Source: Streptomyces shenzhenensis
GTDB taxonomy: Bacteria > Actinomycetota > Actinomycetes > Streptomycetales > Streptomycetaceae
NCBI RefSeq assembly: GCF_021462265.1
Contig: NZ_JAJONF010000018.1
Coordinates: 62,001 to 126,000 of the forward strand
DNA: 64,000 nucleotides
Direction: 5' to 3'
The position numbers and the translations under genes are program-made. Below the pieces are notes generated by a model. The model was not told the origin of the DNA, did not search any database, and saw nothing but the letters and a program-made list of their open reading frames with translations. The first letter of the stretch is position 1; every line of letters begins with the position of its first letter. Below, in pieces: positions 32,962-40,108 of the stretch.

Positions 32962-35544
32962 TCAGTCTCGCGCCACGCGCAGTTCCCCCGCCTCCCCTCC
33001 CTCGCCACCGCCGGTCACGGCCAGCGCCCCGTCCCGGTCGGTCCGCAGCACCACCGCCCCCACCGCCCGCAGCTCGGCCACCGTGCCCGGTGCCGGATGG
33101 CCATAGATGTTGTCCGCCCCGCACGAGATGAGCGCGACCCGCGGCGCCACCAACCGCAACAACCGCGGATCCTGATACGCGGACCCGTGATGGGCCACCT
33201 TCAGCACATCCACCCGGCCCAGCCCGGCGGCGGCCGGCGATCTCAGCAACTCCTGCTGAGCCGGGGGTTCGAGGTCCCCGAGCAGCAGCATCCGCAGTCC
33301 GGCCGAGCGGACCAGCAGGGCGACACTCGCGTCGTTGGGTCCGTCCGGGTCCGGTGCCGGGTCCGGAGGCGGCCACAGCACCCGCCAGTCCAGCGGCCCG
33401 GTCCTGCGCCGCTCCCCGGCGACCGCCCGCGTGAGGGGGACCCGATGCTCGGCAGCCTCCCTTCTGACGAACTCGGCCTGGTCCGCGGGCTCCTCGAACC
33501 CGCTCGTCTCGATCTGCGCGACCTCCCGCCCGCGCAGCACCCCGGGCAGCCCCGCGACATGATCGGCGTGGAAGTGGGTGAGGACGACGAGCGGGATCCG
33601 GATGATCCCGAGTTCTCGCAGGCAGTGGTCGACCAGCGCCGGATCGGGCCCGGCGTCGACGACCACTGCCGTGCCCGCGCCCGCCGCGAGCACGGTCGCG
33701 TCGCCCTGCCCGACGTCGCACATCGCCAGCCGCCAGCCGGGCGGCGGCCAGCCCATGAGCACCCGGGTCAGCGGCACCGGCCGTACCACCAGCAGCACGA
33801 GCAGCATCCCCAGCACCCCGCACCACCACGGATGCCGCAGCAACCGCCGCCCCAGCAGGAGGACGAGCGCCGTCACCCCGGCCAGCAGCAACGCCCCCGC
33901 CCAGCTCCCGGGCCAGTCCACACCCGCGCCCGGCAACCCGGCCCCGGTCCGGGCGATCTTCGCGACCCACCCGGCGGGCCAACCCGCGCACCACGCCAGC
34001 ACCTTGGCCGCCGGCATCGCCACCGGAGCCGCCGCGAGCGCCCCGAACCCGAGGACCGTGGCCGGCGCGACCACGAGCTCCGCCAGCAGATTGCAGGGCA
34101 CCGCCACCAGACTCACCCGCGCGGACAGCACCGCGACCACCGGCCCGCACACCGCCTGGGCCGCCGCGGCCGCCGCCAGCCCTTCGGCCAGCCGCTCCGG
34201 CACCCCGCGGCGCCGCAGCGCCTCGCCCCACCCGGGCGCCAGCATCAGCAGCGAACCGGTGGCCAGCACCGACAGCAGGAAGCCGTAACTGCGGGCCAGC
34301 CAGGGGTCGTACAGCACCAGCAGCACAACCGCCGTCGCCAGGGCCGGGAGCAGGGATCTGCGGCGGCCGGTCGCCAGGGCGAGCAGGGCGACCGCTCCGC
34401 AGGCCGCGGCCCGCAGCACACTGGGGTCCGGCCGGCACACGACGACGAAGGCGAGCGTGAGCGCCGACGCGAACAGCGCGGTCGCCCGCAGCGACAGCCC
34501 GAGGCGTGCGGCCAGTCCCCGGCGCTCGGTCTGCTGGGCCAGTCCCGGCGGTCCGATGAGCAGGGCGAGCAGGATGGTGAGGTTGCTGCCCGACACGGCG
34601 AGGGTGTGCGCGAGGTCGGTCGCCTCGAACGCCTCGTCCAGGTCCGGGGTGATCCGCGAGGTGTCCCCGACGACCAGGCCGGGCAGCAGCGCCCGCGCGT
34701 CCTCGGGCAGCCCGTCGGTCGCCTCCCGCAGCCCGGCCCGTAACCGCCCGGCCAGCCGCTGCGGCCCGCTCGGCTCGCTCACCACCGCCGGTGCGGGGCG
34801 CTTCCGTACGCGCAGCATCGCCGCGACCCGGTCCCCGCCGGCCGTGGCCGGCGCCAGCCGCCCGCTCACCCGCAGCCGCGTGGAGGGCAGCAGCCCGAGC
34901 CAGCGCGCCCGGCCGCCGCCACCGGGTGCCGGCACCCCCGTGTCCACGACCACCAGCACCGGTGAACGTGTCGTCACCGCCGTCCCGTCGCCCCTCTCCA
35001 CCCGCCGCACCTCGCCGCGCACCAGCACGGCGGCCGCGGTGGCGTGGTCCCCTCGCACGCGTGGCCTCACGGTCCAGGGGTCACCCGTGAGCTCCACCTC
35101 CACGGTCACGGTGGCGTACCCGCGGGCCAGCCCGGGAACCGGTCCGCGGCGCACGTCCGCCCCGTGCAGCCCCGCGGAGGCTGCCGCCCCGGCGACGCAC
35201 AGGAGCAGCGCGCCGGCCGACACCTGCCGCCAGGCAGGCGGGGCGGAGGCGGCACCTGCGGTCGTCGCGCCCCGCCAGGTGCGCGTCCGGGCGAGCCGCA
35301 GCAGGATCGCCCCGGCAACCAGGCAGACGACCGCGGTCCCGGCCGTCCATCCCGGTGGCGTGTCCAGCGCCAGTGCCGCCGTCGCCCAGACGGCCAGCGC
35401 GGGCGGCACCAGCCGCAGGTCGGCCCGCGCGTCCTCCCCGGCGTGCGCGGTTTCCAGCCGAGGTCTCGAGTCGGTGTGTCCGGCCCGGCGTACGGTCAGG
35501 AGCCCCGGGGCGGTGCCGTCGCTCCCGTCGGTCCCGGGCCTCAT
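32962..35544 (-). CDS. comEC: ComEC/Rec2-family DNA channel protein
   Basis: From ATG 35544 the protein has 860 residues. Order: N-terminal membrane/DUF4131 part with an OB-like stretch, the multi-helix Competence domain (about 290-590, including HTLAVSGSNLTILLALLIG), and a C-terminal MBL domain with LTHFHADHVAGLPG and KVAHHGSAYQD. In competent bacteria ComEC moves DNA across the membrane; in Streptomyces its role is not established. The start overlaps the stop of the detached comEA 3' end by 4 bp (ATGA), so the start is certain and the frame to 35646 is element DNA. The mobile element has separated it from comEA. Confidence 0.93.
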   Translation of the reverse strand: MRPGTDGSDGTAPGLLTVRRAGHTDSRPRLETAHAGEDARADLRLVPPALAVWATAALALDTPPGWTAGTAVVCLVAGAILLRLARTRTWRGATTAGAASAPPAWRQVSAGALLLCVAGAAASAGLHGADVRRGPVPGLARGYATVTVEVELTGDPWTVRPRVRGDHATAAAVLVRGEVRRVERGDGTAVTTRSPVLVVVDTGVPAPGGGGRARWLGLLPSTRLRVSGRLAPATAGGDRVAAMLRVRKRPAPAVVSEPSGPQRLAGRLRAGLREATDGLPEDARALLPGLVVGDTSRITPDLDEAFEATDLAHTLAVSGSNLTILLALLIGPPGLAQQTERRGLAARLGLSLRATALFASALTLAFVVVCRPDPSVLRAAACGAVALLALATGRRRSLLPALATAVVLLVLYDPWLARSYGFLLSVLATGSLLMLAPGWGEALRRRGVPERLAEGLAAAAAAQAVCGPVVAVLSARVSLVAVPCNLLAELVVAPATVLGFGALAAAPVAMPAAKVLAWCAGWPAGWVAKIARTGAGLPGAGVDWPGSWAGALLLAGVTALVLLLGRRLLRHPWWCGVLGMLLVLLVVRPVPLTRVLMGWPPPGWRLAMCDVGQGDATVLAAGAGTAVVVDAGPDPALVDHCLRELGIIRIPLVVLTHFHADHVAGLPGVLRGREVAQIETSGFEEPADQAEFVRREAAEHRVPLTRAVAGERRRTGPLDWRVLWPPPDPAPDPDGPNDASVALLVRSAGLRMLLLGDLEPPAQQELLRSPAAAGLGRVDVLKVAHHGSAYQDPRLLRLVAPRVALISCGADNIYGHPAPGTVAELRAVGAVVLRTDRDGALAVTGGGEGGEAGELRVARD

Positions 35545-35587
35545 GGCCTTACCAGATCCCGGAGGTCGGAGTAGCGGCGGTCTCCGA
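35541..35587 (-). pseudogene. comEA: Detached 3' end of comEA
   Basis: The minus strand reads, in frame, G-D-R-R-Y-S-D-L-R-D-L-V-R-P-stop, the normal end of the second helix-hairpin-helix of ComEA (usual form ...VKGIGDRR..DLRDLV). Joined to the break at 61982 it rebuilds KGIGDRRYSDLRDLVRP exactly in frame. It is the piece cut off by integration and has no start of its own. Confidence 0.9.
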
Positions 35588-35605
35588 GAGTTAGATGGGT
35601 ATCTA
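35579..35605. other. Left attachment junction of the element (in comEA)
   Basis: The plus strand reads GGTCTCCGA, the same as GGATCACCGA at the right junction except for the base before CCGA and small changes further out. CCGA (35584-35587) is the longest exact shared core. To the right, AGATGGGTATCTA supplies one arm of the rebuilt attP. Chromosomal comEA codons end at this core. Confidence 0.8.
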
Positions 35606-35622
35606 GCAAAGAGCAAAGAAAC

Positions 35623-35658
35623 GGCCCCCGAACGGTGTTGGAGCACCGATCGAGGGCC
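35623..35658. terminator. Hairpin at the left end of the element
   Basis: GGCCCCCGAACGGTG and CACCGATCGAGGGCC pair over 13 of 15 positions around a 6-nt loop. It lies between attL and the first element gene and could insulate the element from comEC or block readthrough in either direction. Confidence 0.5.
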
Positions 35659-35693
35659 TGACGGACCTACCTGACTAGACCAGGAGACCGCTG

Positions 35694-36089
35694 ATGCAGA
35701 AGTCTGCCATCCGCCGCGAGCGCCGCGCCAACCGCCGCACGCTTCGCGCCACCCTCCGCCAGCGCACCGCCGCCGGCCGCCTCGCCTCCAGCTGCCACCG
35801 CCGCCCCCGCAGCCTCGCCACCGTCGCCGTCGCCTCCGGTGTCGCCAAGGACACCGTGACCGGCGTCGCCAACGGCCTCCGTACCGTCGCGAAGCGCCTC
35901 GGGCTCACGCCCGCCGAGCAGGCCCGCACGAAGCGCACCGTGGCCGGAGGCCGCGCCCGTAAGACCCGCTCCGTCGGGCACTGGACGCTCGCGCAGGTCG
36001 CCCGCCTGGTCGCCGCGTACAAGCCGCGCAAGGCCGAGTACGTCGCCGCCGTCGCCCTGATCGCCGCGTTCGCCGGGGGCGCCCGATGA
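35694..36089 (+). CDS. Basic hypothetical protein with a possible HTH
   Basis: This 131-residue, very Arg-rich protein begins MQKSAIRRERRANRRTLRAT. A central segment LATVAVASGVAKDTVTGVANG looks like a helix-turn-helix, and a second basic part follows. It is preceded by AGGAGA seven bases before the ATG and is the first gene of the left-arm operon. It overlaps the next start by 4 bp (ATGA). It may be a DNA-binding accessory protein of the element; that is inference from charge and position only. Confidence 0.6.
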   Translation: MQKSAIRRERRANRRTLRATLRQRTAAGRLASSCHRRPRSLATVAVASGVAKDTVTGVANGLRTVAKRLGLTPAEQARTKRTVAGGRARKTRSVGHWTLAQVARLVAAYKPRKAEYVAAVALIAAFAGGAR

Positions 36090-36313
36090 ACGCCACCCTC
36101 AGCCCCGCCGCCCACCGGATCATCGACCAGCTGCGCGCCGGCCAGGCCGCCGGCACCGCCGCCGGACTCGGTAGCCCGGACTGGGACGCCTTCCACGACC
36201 TGGTGGTCCGGTTCATCACCGAGGCCCCGGACCCGAAGTTCCGCATGCGGGAGATCGCCGACCTCCTCGACGACCACGCCCGCGCCAACCGCCCCGCCGG
36301 GGGTGCCCGGTGA
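36086..36313 (+). CDS. Small hypothetical protein (75 aa)
   Basis: The sequence MNATLSPAAHRIIDQLRAGQ continues with a Trp/Asp-containing middle (GSPDWDAFHDLVVRFI) and a C-terminal helix MREIADLLDDHARANR. No family recognised. It overlaps both neighbours by 4 bp (ATGA and GTGA), so it is a coupled member of the left-arm operon. Confidence 0.6.
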   Translation: MNATLSPAAHRIIDQLRAGQAAGTAAGLGSPDWDAFHDLVVRFITEAPDPKFRMREIADLLDDHARANRPAGGAR

Positions 36314-36456
36314 CGAACACCGCCGAGACGGCCCGCACCCCGCGGGCCGTCCCCGGCCGGCGTCTCATCGCCGCCGGGGTCATCTCCCGCAGGGTCGACG
36401 TCCGCATCACCGAGGCCGGTGTCACCGGCGTCCTCCGGAAGGGGAACCGGCGATGA
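36310..36456 (+). CDS. Very small basic protein (48 aa)
   Basis: A GTG at 36310, sharing GTGA with the upstream stop, opens MTNTAETARTPRAVPGRRLI and ends GVLRKGNRR at TGA 36454-36456, which overlaps the next ATG. Double 4-bp coupling on both sides is the main evidence that it is translated. Function unknown. Confidence 0.5.
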   Translation: MTNTAETARTPRAVPGRRLIAAGVISRRVDVRITEAGVTGVLRKGNRR

Positions 36457-36971
36457 AGCCCTGCGCCAGCATCCCCGCCCTCGCCGCCCAGACCAGCGAA
36501 CTGGCCACCGCGGTCCGTGTGGCCCGCACGCTGCTCGCCGACTACGGCGACAGCAGCGCTACCGGGTTCTCGTACCCCGAGGCCTACGGCGCCCTGCGCG
36601 AGACCCTGCGGATCCTGCTCCGCGTCCTCGGCCCCGAGGTCGTACGCGGCGCTGCCGATGTCCCCGCCGCGCCCCGCTGCCCGGCCGCGCATCCCGAGGA
36701 CCCGACCGGCTGCAACGGGCCGGTCGTCGTCACCGTCCTCGACCGGCACAACGGAGGCGCCAACGGGTGCGAGCACCACGGCGCCCGGCTCCTCGCCTCC
36801 CTCGACGGTGGCCGCGTGTACGGCCTTCCGGACGCCCCCGCCGGCGCGGCCATTCGCGTGTTCAAGGCCGCCGACGGCATGCGCCCCTTCCCGTGGCTGA
36901 CCGACGTGCCGCGCACCCGTCCCGACCAGCTCAGCCGAGCCGAGAACCGCGCGAGGGGTGAAGGCCAGTGA
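36453..36971 (+). CDS. Hypothetical protein with Cys/His cluster (172 aa)
   Basis: From ATG 36453 the protein starts MKPCASIPALAAQTSELATA. It has a central HPEDPTGCNGP and NGGANGCEHHGARLLASL, which could bind zinc, then a C-terminal FKAADGMRPFPWL. Similar short proteins are seen in Streptomyces plasmid/AICE transfer operons, but I know no function. The longer frame from 36303 is not used because the 4-bp overlap defines this start. Confidence 0.6.
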   Translation: MKPCASIPALAAQTSELATAVRVARTLLADYGDSSATGFSYPEAYGALRETLRILLRVLGPEVVRGAADVPAAPRCPAAHPEDPTGCNGPVVVTVLDRHNGGANGCEHHGARLLASLDGGRVYGLPDAPAGAAIRVFKAADGMRPFPWLTDVPRTRPDQLSRAENRARGEGQ

Positions 36972-37348
36972 GCACCGAGCCCCGCACCATCACCCTGGCC
37001 ACCAGCGACCACGGGGACGTCACCCTTCTCGAACCCGCCTGGTGCACCGGCCACAGTCACCACGACCCCGAAATGCTGCGCGCCGACCTCATCCACACGG
37101 GCCCGCTCGCCGAGTGCGTCTACCTCGGCCGGGACCTGCTCGCCGCCGAGATCGTGCAGTCCCCGTTCGCCACGCCGTCCGCCCCCGAGCTGGGTGGCCC
37201 GACGGCCGGCGTCTCGGTCTTCCCTCTTGGCAAGACCCTCAGCCCGGTGCAGCTGTACGACCTCGCGGCCGCCCTCGACGGGTACGCCGACCGGCTGCGC
37301 GACATGGCCGACCAGCTCGACCGGATCCCCGACGGGGGCGAGCAGTGA
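36968..37348 (+). CDS. DUF6907-like small protein (126 aa)
   Basis: The protein contains PAWCTGHSHHDPEM, with Cys/His residues typical of small actinobacterial DUF6907 proteins, followed by a beta-rich middle and a helical end (YDLAAALDGYADRLRDMADQ). It is coupled to both neighbours by 4-bp overlaps. Family assignment is by resemblance, not by search. Its role in the element is unknown. Confidence 0.55.
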   Translation: MSTEPRTITLATSDHGDVTLLEPAWCTGHSHHDPEMLRADLIHTGPLAECVYLGRDLLAAEIVQSPFATPSAPELGGPTAGVSVFPLGKTLSPVQLYDLAAALDGYADRLRDMADQLDRIPDGGEQ

Positions 37349-37542
37349 GCCGCACCTCGTACGTCCGCCGCCCGACCGAGCGCGCCGCCATCCGTGCGGC
37401 CGCCCGGTCGGCCCGGCCCCTCCCGCCCGTCACCGCCCTCATGGCCGCGCTGCTCGAAGCCAACGACCGCAGCGACCGTGAAGGCGTCACCCTCGCCGCG
37501 CACCGTGTGGTGCGCGCCTCCGAACCAGGAGTTGGCGAATGA
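37345..37542 (+). CDS. Small basic protein (65 aa)
   Basis: GTG 37345 overlaps the previous stop (GTGA). The protein begins MSRTSYVRRPTERAAIRAAA and ends RVVRASEPGVGE at a stop overlapping the SpdB-like start by 4 bp. No family recognised. Placement inside the coupled operon supports translation. Confidence 0.55.
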   Translation: MSRTSYVRRPTERAAIRAAARSARPLPPVTALMAALLEANDRSDREGVTLAAHRVVRASEPGVGE

Positions 37543-38678
37543 CCAGCACCAACCGCAGAGAACTCACCTGGGGCCAATCCCTCGTCCTCGGCGCGGCCGC
37601 CGTCGTCATCGTCGTCGTCGGCGGGTTCGGCGCCTGGGGCACCTACACCAACGCCGTGTCCGCGTTCCACCGGCAGGCCACCGCGGCCGGTGTCGTCGCG
37701 GCCGGCGAGGGCCTCACCCTGATCCTCGCCCTGATCATGCTGGGCCGGACCATGCTCGGCATGGCATCCCCGGCCGTGGTCCGGGGCGGTATGTGGCTCG
37801 CCCCGCTCTCGGCCAGCTGCATCGGCATCGCCATCGCCTCCGACATCCGCGAGGCCGCCGTGTACGCGGTCACCCCGCTCGCCATGTCGGGCGCCGCCGA
37901 AGGGCTGGGCCTGATCGCCCGCTCGATCGTCGTCTACCGCACCGGCGTGGACGCCGAGGTGATCCGCCGCAACGGCGACATCGCCCGGCAGCTGGCCTAC
38001 CAGCGGGCCGTGGCCGACGGGCACCCCGGCGAGTGGCGGCAGAAGCTCGCCAAGCGCCGGTACTGGCGTCTCGCGAAGTATGTGGGCGTCGGTGACACCG
38101 AGCTCGGCGCCGGCCTGGTCGACGTGCAGCGCGTCCGCGTCCAGGAAGGCGCGGATGCGGCCCTCGCCGGGATGTACGGCGTTGCGACTCCGACGGACGG
38201 AGTCGCACCAGTCGCCGCGCCCCGACGGGGATCCGCGACCGAAGCCCTGCGCGCGCACTTCGCCGACATGGACCCGGCCGAGGCGATCCGGTTCGCTGCT
38301 GATGCGCGACCTGATGCGGACGTCCACGAACTGGCTGTTGTCCTCGCTACCTACGGGCTGACCGTCGACCCCGTCGCGGTCGCCCTGGTCCTCGGCGAGC
38401 AGCCCCCGGAGTACACCGTCGACCGGCCTGATGCGCGGGCGCATCAACAGGTCAGCCCCCCTATCGGCGAGCTGGAGCCGGTCACGCTCGAAGCCGCTGT
38501 GGTCGAAGCCGCCTCAGCTCTGGGACCGGATGCGAAGGCGCGGGAGATCGTCGAGCACGTCGAGCGCCACCGCCGTCTGGTCGTGACCGAGCCCTACGTC
38601 CGTACCGCCCTGTCGCGGGCCGCCGCGAAGAAGCCTGCCGCCCCTGAGGCGGACAACATGGAAGGCGGATACGCCTGA
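37539..38678 (+). CDS. SpdB-like/DUF2637 membrane spread protein
   Basis: The 379-residue protein has about four hydrophobic helices in its first 130 residues (SLVLGAAAVVIVVVGGFGAW, then GLTLILALIMLG and two more near MWLAPLSASCIGIAIAS and VYAVTPLAMSGAAEGLGL), as in DUF2637/SpdB proteins. A cytoplasmic C-terminal half includes a late helical, possibly DNA-binding part (LGPDAKAREIVEHVERH). Spd proteins help plasmids and AICEs spread between hyphal compartments, working with the FtsK-type translocase encoded 1.4 kb downstream. Confidence 0.75.
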   Translation: MTSTNRRELTWGQSLVLGAAAVVIVVVGGFGAWGTYTNAVSAFHRQATAAGVVAAGEGLTLILALIMLGRTMLGMASPAVVRGGMWLAPLSASCIGIAIASDIREAAVYAVTPLAMSGAAEGLGLIARSIVVYRTGVDAEVIRRNGDIARQLAYQRAVADGHPGEWRQKLAKRRYWRLAKYVGVGDTELGAGLVDVQRVRVQEGADAALAGMYGVATPTDGVAPVAAPRRGSATEALRAHFADMDPAEAIRFAADARPDADVHELAVVLATYGLTVDPVAVALVLGEQPPEYTVDRPDARAHQQVSPPIGELEPVTLEAAVVEAASALGPDAKAREIVEHVERHRRLVVTEPYVRTALSRAAAKKPAAPEADNMEGGYA

Positions 38679-38854
38679 TGCGCGCACTCCTGTGGGGCGC
38701 CCTGCTGGGCCTGCTGTGGGTCCTGTTCCCGTCCCTTGTCACCCTCGCCGCCGCCGTGCTCCTGGCGGCCGCAGTGAAGGCCGTCCCGCCCGCCCTCGGC
38801 GTCGCCCTGCTCCCCCGCGCGCTGCTGCCCCGGGTGCGGAGGTGGACGCGATGA
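38678..38854 (+). CDS. Small membrane protein (58 aa)
   Basis: ATG 38678 shares its A with the preceding TGA. MRALLWGALLGLLWVLFPSL is strongly hydrophobic, and a second hydrophobic segment (TLAAAVLLAAAVKAV) follows before a basic tail PRVRRWTR. It is likely a small spread-type membrane protein in the spd cluster; it overlaps the next start by 4 bp. Confidence 0.6.
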   Translation: MRALLWGALLGLLWVLFPSLVTLAAAVLLAAAVKAVPPALGVALLPRALLPRVRRWTR

Positions 38855-39267
38855 CCGAGCCGTCCAACGTCCCGGAGCAGTACCGCCAGTACGTGGTCCC
38901 GGCCACCGAGCGGGCCCCGGCCCACCACCGGCCGCCGAACGTCCTGTACGACGACCGCGGCCGGCCGGTCCACTTCACCATCGGACAGCCCCCGCCGCCG
39001 CTCATCGTGCAGGCCCCGGTGCAGCAGGGCATGGACCCGGCCACGTTCCGGCTGGTCGTCGTCACGTTCCTGATCCTCGCGGTGGTCGTCGTCTGCACAG
39101 CGTGCGCGTGCGCGGTCGTCGTCCTGATGGGCGGCACGCTGCTGGGGATCATCGGCGCCGTCTCCGCGAACGCCCCGTTCATCGGCGTGGCGCTGGTGGG
39201 GGTGATCCTCGCCGCCGGATGGGCCGCGTCGAAGATCCGGCCCGTCGTGAAACGGAAGAACGACTGA
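38851..39267 (+). CDS. Spread-type membrane protein (138 aa)
   Basis: From ATG 38851: a soluble N-terminus (HHRPPNVLYDDRGRPVHFTI, Pro-rich) and two transmembrane segments (VVVTFLILAVVVVCTACACA and GTLLGIIGAVSANAPFIGVA region), then a short basic tail. It resembles the SpdA/SpdD-like proteins of Streptomyces conjugative elements by size, topology and position; homology is inferred. Confidence 0.6.
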   Translation: MTEPSNVPEQYRQYVVPATERAPAHHRPPNVLYDDRGRPVHFTIGQPPPPLIVQAPVQQGMDPATFRLVVVTFLILAVVVVCTACACAVVVLMGGTLLGIIGAVSANAPFIGVALVGVILAAGWAASKIRPVVKRKND

Positions 39268-39317
39268 CCTGCCCTTCCGTCCCACTCACTTCCCGCCAGG
39301 AAGCGAGTCGGGCGGTG

Positions 39318-39336
39318 GGGCCGGACAGTCCGGCCC
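39318..39336. terminator. Intercistronic 9-bp perfect hairpin
   Basis: GGGCCGGAC-A-GTCCGGCCC lies between the spread genes and the next small genes. With almost no loop it may act as a processing or attenuation hairpin; no U-run follows. Confidence 0.45.
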
Positions 39337-39354
39337 ACAACCGAAGGAGACCCC

Positions 39355-39573
39355 GTGTCCTCTGCCCGCCACTTCTTCAAGCCCGGCACCCTCACCGACG
39401 AGCACCTCAAGACCGACATCACCGCCGACGTGGCCGCCGCCCGGGGCGCCCAGCGCGACCTGCAGACCGCCGGCCAGTACGGGGCGGCCGCCCGGATGGG
39501 CGAGGCCGTCGACGAGGCCCTGGACGAGCTGAACGCCGCGAACAGCGGCACCTGGCGCCCGAAGCACGCCTGA
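39355..39573 (+). CDS. Small hypothetical protein (72 aa)
   Basis: GTG 39355 follows AAGGAGA at an ideal distance. The sequence begins MSSARHFFKPGTLTDEHLKT and is helical and charged, ending GTWRPKHA. No family recognised. It precedes two more short coupled genes and the translocase. Confidence 0.55.
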   Translation: MSSARHFFKPGTLTDEHLKTDITADVAAARGAQRDLQTAGQYGAAARMGEAVDEALDELNAANSGTWRPKHA

Positions 39574-39604
39574 CCGATCGCCTCCGCAACTCCGACCAGC
39601 AGGG

Positions 39605-39814
39605 ATGACCAGCATGAACCGCGAACAGCACCTCACCGCCGCCACCGAGGCCCTTGCCAAGGCCGGCAGGCTCGCCGACTCCGCCGAGCACCTCACCCGC
39701 GGCAGCGCCCGCCACGCCGAGGGCTACCACCTCGCCGCCGTCGGCACCCTCTACAACGACGTGGCCCGCACTCACCTCGAACTCGCCCGCGAGCTGGCCA
39801 AGGAAGAGGGCTGA
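39605..39814 (+). CDS. Small helical hypothetical protein (69 aa)
   Basis: The sequence MTSMNREQHLTAATEALAKA continues as amphipathic helices to LARELAKEEG, with a Gly/His turn (GSARHAEGYHLAAVG). The start could also be the ATG at 39614. Its stop overlaps the next start. No known function. Confidence 0.55.
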   Translation: MTSMNREQHLTAATEALAKAGRLADSAEHLTRGSARHAEGYHLAAVGTLYNDVARTHLELARELAKEEG

Positions 39815-40014
39815 TGGCCGCCGACGACCTGGCCTTCGCGGACTTCACGCTCGGCGAGCGGCTGCGCCTCGCAGGGCTCACGGCGCGGATGGCGAAGCGC
39901 GGCCTCGCCGACGACGGCACCGGCAACGTCGACGTCAGCGACCTGAAGCGCCGCATCGAACGCATCGAGAACGACGCACTCAAGCGCAAGGCCAAGCCCA
40001 AGCCCAAGAGGTAG
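39814..40014 (+). CDS. Small basic-tailed protein (66 aa)
   Basis: MAADDLAFADFTLGERLRLA leads into a helix and a Lys/Pro-rich end (RKAKPKPKR). It is the last short gene before the translocase, from which it is separated by a strong hairpin. Similar small DUF proteins accompany FtsK-type transfer genes in Streptomyces elements; no function known. Confidence 0.55.
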   Translation: MAADDLAFADFTLGERLRLAGLTARMAKRGLADDGTGNVDVSDLKRRIERIENDALKRKAKPKPKR

Positions 40015-40019
40015 CGCCA

Positions 40020-40064
40020 CCCGGGGCGGCCGCCATCGGCCTAGGAACCGCCGGCCGCCCCGGG
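40020..40064. terminator. 12-bp perfect stem just upstream of the translocase gene
   Basis: CCCGGGGCGGCC (40020-40031) and GGCCGCCCCGGG (40053-40064) pair perfectly around a 21-nt loop. It ends 44 bp before the translocase ATG, so it could attenuate or uncouple transfer-gene expression from the upstream operon, where overexpression of a DNA pump would be toxic. Confidence 0.55.
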
Positions 40065-40108
40065 CCAGGAATCGCAACGCAGCACGTCACGAACCATGGA
40101 GCCCCAGC

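Noticed and set aside
35545..35646. 34-residue N-terminal extension of ComEC
   Set aside because: That DNA is the comEA stub plus element sequence; the ATGA overlap fixes the start at 35544.
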